Position numbers and translations under genes: made by a program
In this document: piece by piece, positions 57,110 to 64,000 of the stretch
How positions within the stretch are numbered: position 1 is the stretch's first letter
Layout: every line of letters begins with the position of its first letter
Assembly (NCBI RefSeq): GCF_900497805.2
Contig: NW_020954630.1
Location: forward strand, 11,505,557 to 11,569,556
Length of the DNA stretch: 64,000 nt
Reading direction: 5' to 3'
DNA from: Vombatus ursinus
Taxonomy: Eukaryota > Chordata > Mammalia > Diprotodontia > Vombatidae
The notes under the pieces: model-generated
What the model saw: the letters and a program-made list of their open reading frames with translations, nothing else
What the model was told of the DNA's origin: nothing
The model's database searches: none

Positions 57110-58040
57110 CCACACCCTCTGATTTCTGAAAACATGTCCTTTATAAGGAAGGTGGAATTAGTAGATTTACATTGAATTGTATAGAGAAGTTGTCTTAAGA
57201 CCCAGAAACTATCAAGGCTCTCTAAACTCAACAACAACAAAACACAGTTGCTTTCTTCATATTGGGCTAAAAATGATTAGATTGATTCCCCTTCCCCCAA
57301 TTTGTTCCATGATTTGGTACCATATTAAACATAATCAAAGATGTGCCTAATGAAAGCAAGTATAGTCCTGGGTAGAGAACTGATAGCAAAAGGATTTGGC
57401 CTTGGACAGATTTATGAGTATACAGAAGGAATGAAAATTGGGCTGGGATAAAAAGCCACTGACATTTTAAAATTTGCCATCAAAATGCTTTCAGGTTGAG
57501 CTGATAATTAAATGCCAAATGATTGATCTGTTTTATTGAAGGCACTCCAAATAATCCACTTGGCACTGAAACACTGATGTGCTTCCACCAGAAGGCTGTG
57601 TTTGTAAGCCTCTCCACTTGAGTCTCTTAGTGACAGGGAAGATCCTAACTCAGTAATGTTGAAATTCTGGCTTGTTCCCAGGCCATGGATGTTTCCAGGA
57701 ACACAGACAGGTCTGTGAGGAGGGTTCCTGACAAAGCTGATGAGATCAATCGGCTTTTAGGGGTATGAGGTAGTCATGGCTTCTGCAAACATGAAGAGAA
57801 AGAACTACGTAGCTCTTTACTCTTCAGCATAACCCTGGCAAGGGAATACTGGTGTCCAGTAATGATGGTGCCTAGAGAAGAAAAAATCTCTGATTTTATT
57901 GGTTAAAAAAATTCCAGAGCTATCTCAGTTATGATTTATCCCAAGACTGACAGAATATAAGGGGGTTATTGAACTATCTCAGGACATGATGGGGAGAAAA
58001 GAGCCTGTTGACAGTGCCAGAAACAGACACAGTTCTTAGG
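57110..58040. other. Upstream intron, nothing recognised
   Basis: No exon, RNA gene or clear repeat. Confidence 0.5.
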
Positions 58041-58044
58041 ATCA

Positions 58045-58428
58045 TTTGGATCTTGTAGAATCACCTAGTCCAAACTCATTTTACAGACAAGGAAACTGAA
58101 CTCCAGAGAAGTCAAATAAGGAAGTAGCAGAACATTGTTTCAAACCCATGTTTGACTTCAAATCCAGGGCATCAAGCTGGGACTTGTCATACACAGAACC
58201 CAGGTTGAAATCAGCCAGGTTTATAAGCACTTTACATGCATGTGATTTTTACAGCTTTGTGAGGCAGGTTTTAAAGGCATTATTGTTCCTATTTTACACA
58301 TGGAGAGTCTAAGGCTCAGAAAAACTAAATGACTTACACAAAGTCACACAGCTTGTACATGCTAGGGGTGGAATTCAAACCTGGAATTCTCTTTCTTGCA
58401 GATTTAGGACTCCTTCCTCCATGCCACT
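58045..58428 (-). repeat. Two antisense MIR-family SINEs
   Basis: 58045-58175 (gtagaatcacctagtccaaa, ctcattttacagacaaggaa) and 58222-58428 (ttataagcactttacatgca, cttacacaaagtcacacagc, cctccatgccactg). Confidence 0.7.
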
Positions 58429-58739
58429 GAAAGTTTACTGTATACATCTATCACTATGCAGTATACATAAGAAGACATGATTTCTCTGGGACTCAGTTTT
58501 CTCATCTACAAAACAAGGAGGTTGAACTAGATAAACCTGTGTGGTTGTTTCCCCTGCTCCAAAACTTATGATCCTGAGAAACCTGGCTCTGCTTATGGTT
58601 CTTGTCAGCAAACTCTTCTTCCCCCCATACACTGAGATGGGTAGATAGCACAAGACATACAAGCTATGACCCCTCACCTTGAGCGAGGCTGGATATTATC
58701 ATATCTGAAACAGACCAAAATTAAATTCTTAATTGTTGG

Positions 58740-59170
58740 TACTGATTGTAAGTGCTCAGGAAAGGGAGAGATTGGAATAAGCTTCATGGTCAGGGAAGGC
58801 TTCATGTAGGAGGTAGGACTAAAATTGGTTCTTAAAGAATGGGTAGAGGTTGGAAAGGCTTTACATATGAGAGGAGCAGTATTAAGAAGTATCAATCAAC
58901 CAATTAAAAAAATAACTTTCATTAAGTGCCCACCATGTGCAAGGCACTGTGCTAAACACCGGGGATAAAAACAGAGGCAAAAGACAGTCCCTGTCCTCAA
59001 GGAGCATATAATCTAATGGAATATATGGAAGCAGGAACCAATGTGGTAGGAAAAGGAAGAAAGGTCATAAAATAGCCCACGTACCATGGAGAGTAGTATG
59101 TAATGTTGGGTAGGTTGGCTGGGACCAATTATGGAGGATATTGAAAGCCAAGCAGAAGCAATTGGACTAG
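58740..59170. repeat. Old interspersed repeat, family not assigned
   Basis: aagtgcccaccatgtgcaag, gcactgtgctaaacaccggg, gtccctgtcctcaaggagca, plus gtcagggaaggcttcatgta. Same family as 42150-42960. Confidence 0.55.
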
Positions 59171-59698
59171 ATGCAGAAAATAATCATTTCATTTTGATTG
59201 ATACCATCTTTCATTCACTTCCAACTCTCTTATTTTTAAGGAGAACTCACAATAATTCAGATATTTCCTCTGCCAGTTCAGTGAAGGAGACCAGTCTAAG
59301 CAGCTAAGGAAACCTAGCATGGAAACCCATTAGATTAAGAAGATAGCTACTGTGCTTTGTCCAGGTCTCTGATGTAAGGGCTTCCTTCTTTATGACACTT
59401 TTAAATTCATTCAAAAAGCACTTTCACCTAAAGATATTGGACCTCTTTGGCAATTCCCTTTGGGAACACAGCAGGAGAAATGAATTTTCCAGCCTCAGCA
59501 TCTGGCAGATCTCAGTGTAGGACAGCCAGCAGGAGTGAAAAGAAAAGACAGGTACAGTCTGTTCTTAGGGGCAAGGATGTGTCTGCATTTTACTGAAAAA
59601 AAAAAAAACCTGAAAGGTTTGGGGTTGTTTATTTTTTTAAATGCTTTCCAAGATAGCTTAAAGCTCTGCCTTATTTTTCCTAGTAAATGTTGTTTCTG

Positions 59699-59748
59699 AG
59701 TAGTTGGGTGGCTCAGTGGATAGAGTGCCAGGCCTGGAGTCAGGAATT
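59699..59748 (+). repeat. SINE head fragment
   Basis: gagtagttgggtggctcagt, ggatagagtgccaggcctgg. It stops abruptly after agtcaggaattt; the tail is missing. Confidence 0.75.
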
Positions 59749-60009
59749 TGACATTGTGACTTGCAGAGAAGATACACTGAGTTGGAACAGTGCCGTTTAA
59801 AAAACAAATAAACAACCCTGAACTTTCCTGGCTCTGAAAGTACATTCACTGTACCATATTAATTTCTCTAAATGCATTACAGGATGTTAGAAAAGAAAGT
59901 AGTATGAGCTCTGAAAGTACTGTGAAGTCATTATTGACAAGATCAGTCTTTGCTTCATCAAAGGAATAGCATTTGAATTGGTCATTAAAATCTGCATAGG
60001 AATTTGCAC

Positions 60010-60490
60010 TGCCAGAGTGCAAGCAGGGGACTCTTGGTCATTTAAAGGTCTTCACAAATTTGTTCCAACTTTACACATTACTTCCCCTCAAGTGGTATGC
60101 TTTCCAGACCTACTTGCTCTTCCCTTGAACATAACATTCTATCTCTCATCTTTGTGCCTTTGTCTCTCACATCTGGAAAGTTCTCTTGGAAATCAGCAGC
60201 TCCTCTCAAAGCTCTGTTCAAGGGCCACCTTCCTACAAGAAACCATTCCTCATTCCTCTGGGTTTTTTTGTATTTCATTCCCTTTTCCCCTAAACAAACA
60301 TATTGCATTATCCATGTTGATGTCTATGTCTCTATCTATATAATGATATCTTGCTATCATCTCTCTATCTCTCTATAGATCTATTTATATCTAATATATG
60401 TATTGTCTCCTTCAGTACAATCTCAGCTTCCTGATTGCAGAGAATGTTTTCATTTATGGTGCTTGGCACTGTGCTTAATACTTGTTGAAT
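60010..60490 (+). repeat. L2 LINE 3' region with a TATC microsatellite
   Basis: catttaaaggtcttcacaaa, ctttgtctctcacatctgga, agggccaccttcctacaaga, then (TCTATC)n at 60325-60390, then ggtgcttggcactgtgctta. Confidence 0.8.
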
Positions 60491-61261
60491 CAAAGTAGTT
60501 GATTTGAGGACATTCCAGGCACAGAGGCAGGAGAGCCTAGGGCTACCTGCTGGACAGGGTTGGGGGAACAGAGAGTGGTTTGATTTGACTGGAGCACAGA
60601 ACAAGTAGAGCAGAAGGTTGGTGTGTGACAAATCAGCCCAAGAGGGAATCAAGATTTTTTGAGCAAAGACTTTAGGGCAAACTCAAAGTCTGAGAGGCCA
60701 AGCTTGAGGCTTCCAGAGCAAATCACTGTGCAGTGCCCTAAGGGCCACACTTGAAGTACCTTTTTTATTTCTTAAAGCCCCAGTGACATTCAGCATTCTG
60801 ATTTATATTGTCATTGTTTGCCACATCTTTGGGATAATTGGGTGAGACTAGAGCAAAAAACAAAACAAAATAAAACTATAAAGATTGTAATCTTTATAGA
60901 TGTAGTCTATGTGTCTTAGCATGTGATTTAGTAATCCAATGAGATGCTTAATAAATTTCATTAGAACTAAGGAAAGGCAGATTGGTGTAGTGACTAGAGA
61001 GCCATCCTGAAAGCCAGGAAGACCTCAGGTCATGGCCCATGTACAAAACATTCTGTCTATGTAACTCTGGGCAAGCTGCTTAACCTGACAGTATCCTAGG
61101 AAACTCTTGAAGACTGCAAATTGCAGAGAAGATGTCAATCTGCATTGGTAGAGGGAGTTTCCTCCCCCTAGAGTTCCCTGTGCCAATGAAATTACAGGTC
61201 TAGTTTTAATTGCCTGTCTCTATCCAGTTAAAGGAAGAAAAAAAAGGGTCCCATATGTTCT

Positions 61262-61640
61262 GAAATATTATTAATTGTACTTTTTTTGAGGTTACAAAAA
61301 AATTGGAAACAAACTGTGCTCATCAATTGGGGAATTGTTAAACAACTTGTGGTATGTGATGTATTGGAATTTATTGCCACATTGTGACATCTGTATGTGT
61401 ACATGTGATGTAATGGAATTCATTGCTTCATGTGAAATAGAGACTATGAAAAATCCAGAGAAACCTGGGAAGACTTGTATGAACTTGATACAGTGTAAAA
61501 AAAGCAGTCACATTAACACAATGACTATAATAATATAAATAGTAACACAAAAAGTCATTGAACACAGTATGAATGCAACATAAAATCCAGAGGTTTTACA
61601 ATTATAAAATTATTAATATAATATAAAATATTATGGATGC
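61262..61640 (+). mobile_element. Marsupial LINE 3'-region fragment
   Basis: aattggaaacaaactgtgct, catcaattggggaattgtta, atccagagaaacctgggaag. The same region in antisense is seen at 50300-50430. Confidence 0.6.
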
Positions 61641-62190
61641 TAAATACAGAATTCATAGGAAGGTACAGTTGCTCTTTTGCTTGGTTTTGACTATTTTTCT
61701 TGTTCCAAGAGAGTTTCATGTGTGTATGTGTGTGTGTGTGTAAGAAAGTATAGAGAGAAATAACTGTGATATTAAAAACATCAAGGCATTAAAGTATTTT
61801 ACAAGTTTACAGAAAGTGCAAATAATTCATTGATGACTTTCCTAATGAGGAAGTAGTTGTTCCTTAATTTTCAGGTGAACATTTTGGCAGGGCCATAGCC
61901 CAAGTTTGCCAATCTCCAGCAGAGAGCTGGAAATAGAATGAATAAATCAGCTTTAGTTTCTGCAAGGAACAATAGGATATAGCTGCTGTAAAAACATGGA
62001 ACTTAAAGATTACTTGAGTCATCACCCTGGACCCAGGCACTGTTTTAGCAAGGGCAGGGGTTGGGCAGGCTAATATGTCCCAAAGGAGGGCCGAGTGCTG
62101 GTTTCCTGGACCAAGTGTTGTGGTCAAAGGAAGAAATCAGAAACTAAAGGGGATATGAATAAAAGGGTTAGGAATGCAAGGCATAGTATA
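61641..62190. other. Upstream intron, nothing recognised
   Basis: Contains a short (GT)n at 61722-61741. No exon or RNA gene seen. Confidence 0.5.
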
Positions 62191-62404
62191 GTCTGATTCC
62201 AGTCCCAGTTTTTCTCCTAACTAGCTATGGAACTGAAGTAAAATCATTTGACCATTTGGGGTTTCAGTTTCCCCAATTATAAAACTGAGATAATAATACC
62301 TAGCTCAGAGGATTTCTGTATCTAATTAATTAAGAATGTTTATTAAATGCCTACTATATAACAATGTACATATAGGTTGTAGTATTTATATCTCTGTATA
62401 GATC

Positions 62405-62790
62405 AGATTAAGTCATGTCACTCCTGCTCAGAATCTGTAGTAACTCATTATCGCCAGATGAGTAAAGTTGAAACATCCTTGCCTTGCATTCAGAGCTTTC
62501 CACAGTCTGGTCTGACCTCCCTTTCTAGTGTAATTTCACATTACTGCCCTCCACATACTCTATGCTTTAGCCAAATTGTTTCAAATTCTTTGTTCCATTC
62601 CCCAACCCCTACCGTACCACAACTTGCAAACCTTGGTACTCTTCCTGTGACTGGAATGGCCTCTCTCTCCTTTGTCTCTTAAATTACCATCTGTCCTTTA
62701 AGGCTTCACTTAAATGTCTTCTCTGTGATTTGTGTGATTTCCTTATTCTTCTCTATCCTCCACCCATTGGGAACATCCTGCAAAATCGTG
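62405..62790 (+). repeat. L2 LINE 3' region
   Basis: aagtcatgtcactcctgctc, ctttccacagtctggtctga, gtgactggaatggcctctct, ctttaaggcttcacttaaat. Flanked by sense MIR pieces at 62190-62330 and 62795-62975. Confidence 0.85.
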
Positions 62791-62794
62791 CCTT

Positions 62795-63330
62795 GGAAAG
62801 AGGATTGAATTTTGTTTCAGAGGACCCAGTGTCAAATTCTGCCTTTGCACTTATGATCTATGTGATTTTGTGCAAAGCAGTTCACCCCTGTGAGCTTCAG
62901 TTTCCTCATCAGGGACATAAGGGTGTCAGACTAGATAACCTCTAAGGTCCCTTTCAGATTAAAGTTAATGATCCTGTGCTACAGAAAAAAAATATGGTGG
63001 ATAAAGCATTGGGTTTATGGTCAGAAAGATCTTGGTTTGAATGTTATTTCAAACACTTACCAAAAGTATAGCCTATCAATTAACCTCATCTATAAAAGGG
63101 GATAATAATAGCATTTACCTCACAGGTTTGTTGTGAGAGTCACAGGGTGATAGATCTAAAAACTGAAGGAAACTCAGAGGCTCCCTATTCCACCCCTTGT
63201 TCTACAAACAAGGAAACTGAGACCTAGGGTGTTTAGGTGACTTTTCTAAAGTCACACAAGGAATAATCATCAGAGGCAATTTAAAAACCCAGATGCTCTG
63301 GCTCCATACGCTTTCCATGGTACTGAATCA
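62795..63330. repeat. Cluster of MIR-family SINEs
   Basis: 62795-62975 sense (tcagactagataacctctaa), 62995-63135 sense (ctcacaggtttgttgtgaga) and 63145-63330 antisense (acaaggaaactgagacctag). Confidence 0.7.
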
Positions 63331-63411
63331 AATGAAGTGGAATATTAAAGTGAATTGTTTTGCACTTTGCTGCTGCACTTAATTATCTGTGCATGTGTCT
63401 TACACCTTTAT

Positions 63412-63645
63412 AGTGGATAGAATGCCAGGCTTAAAGTCAGAAAGACTTATCTTCCTGAGTTCAAATGTGGCATCAGACACTTACTAGTTGTGTGATCCTG
63501 GGCAAGTCATTTAGCTCTGTTTGCCTTAGTTTCCTCATCTGTAAAATGAGCTGGAGAAGGAAATGGCAAATCACCCCAGTATCTCTGCCAAGAAAACCAC
63601 AAATGGGGTCACAAAGAGTCAAATATGACATAACAACAACAATAG
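63412..63645 (+). mobile_element. Marsupial tRNA-derived SINE, long form, 5'-shortened
   Basis: tagtggatagaatgccaggc to ataacaacaacaa, with ggagaaggaaatggcaaatc and gccaagaaaaccacaaatgg. A piece of L2 3' end follows at 63650-63770 (tcttgcacagtgctctccac). Confidence 0.85.
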
Positions 63646-64000
63646 CATGAGCTCTGTGATGGCAGAGATAATTTATTTTAATTTTGTATTTCCCTTGGCA
63701 TCTTGCACAGTGCTCTCCACACAATAGGTGTTCTGCAAACATTTGTTGAGCTGAACTGAATCCCAAGTGAGAGAATGTGTGAGAAGGTACTTTGAAAAGG
63801 TCCAAGTGCTCACCCAAAGTAAATTATGGTGTTATTAATAAGCATTAGAGGGGAAATACTGAGGGGGAAATAAGCAGACATTAGCAATTACTTATTTTTT
63901 TGTTAGAGAGAAAGACAATAAAAAAGAGAATTTTATATGCTGGAGCAGAAAGGAATGGGGTACTGAATTCAAACTAGATACAAGAAGATAGGTAAATAGC

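Overview
The window is nuclear DNA of a mammal, almost certainly a marsupial. The evidence is the interspersed repeats. There are many copies of the marsupial tRNA-derived SINE (head like gcagctaggtggcgcagtgg, long form with a tail ending near aacaacaacaa), marsupial L1 5' and 3' ends, and the older mammalian layer of MIR, L2, L3/CR1 and hAT remnants. No bacterial, viral or plasmid gene organisation is present. Nearly all short open reading frames here are chance frames in introns or repeats.

One host protein gene is present. It is the 3' part of VIPR2 (VPAC2, receptor for VIP and PACAP, class B GPCR), on the minus strand. Nine coding exons can be placed exactly, each with AG acceptor and GT donor and consistent phases: 40226-40129, 31959-31818, 25864-25714, 22766-22706, 19744-19675, 17702-17611, 11324-11195, 11108-11067 and 7197-7024 (stop). 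They total 960 nt, or 319 codons plus a stop, and encode TM1 to the C-terminus without a disabling change. They match human exons 5-13. Signal peptide and extracellular-domain exons (1-4) were not found and probably lie beyond 64000, so the window to the right of 40226 is read as intron. A repeat-poor 3' UTR runs left from 7023, with a possible poly(A) signal near 5760.

Layout by region. 1-5330: downstream flank with SINEs and an L1 copy (2803-4794) that has a 5' end and ORF1 but no ORF2, bounded by a 16-bp duplication. 5330-7197: 3' UTR and last exon. 7198-40226: VIPR2 exons separated by introns full of MIR, SINE, L2, marsupial LINE tails and hAT remnants. 40227-64000: upstream intron with nested repeats, an L3/CR1 LINE with two insertions, a 7SL RNA retropseudogene (49642-49925), an RTE-like LINE fragment and several microsatellites.

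I found no new multi-gene system. The points most worth following are the 3' splice site of VIPR2 exon 9, where an unresolved (CT)n microsatellite with an assembly gap sits between the acceptor and a likely distant branch point; the ORF1-only L1; and the 7SL copy with a purine tail. Comparisons with human VIPR2, 7SL and repeat consensus sequences are from memory; nothing was searched.
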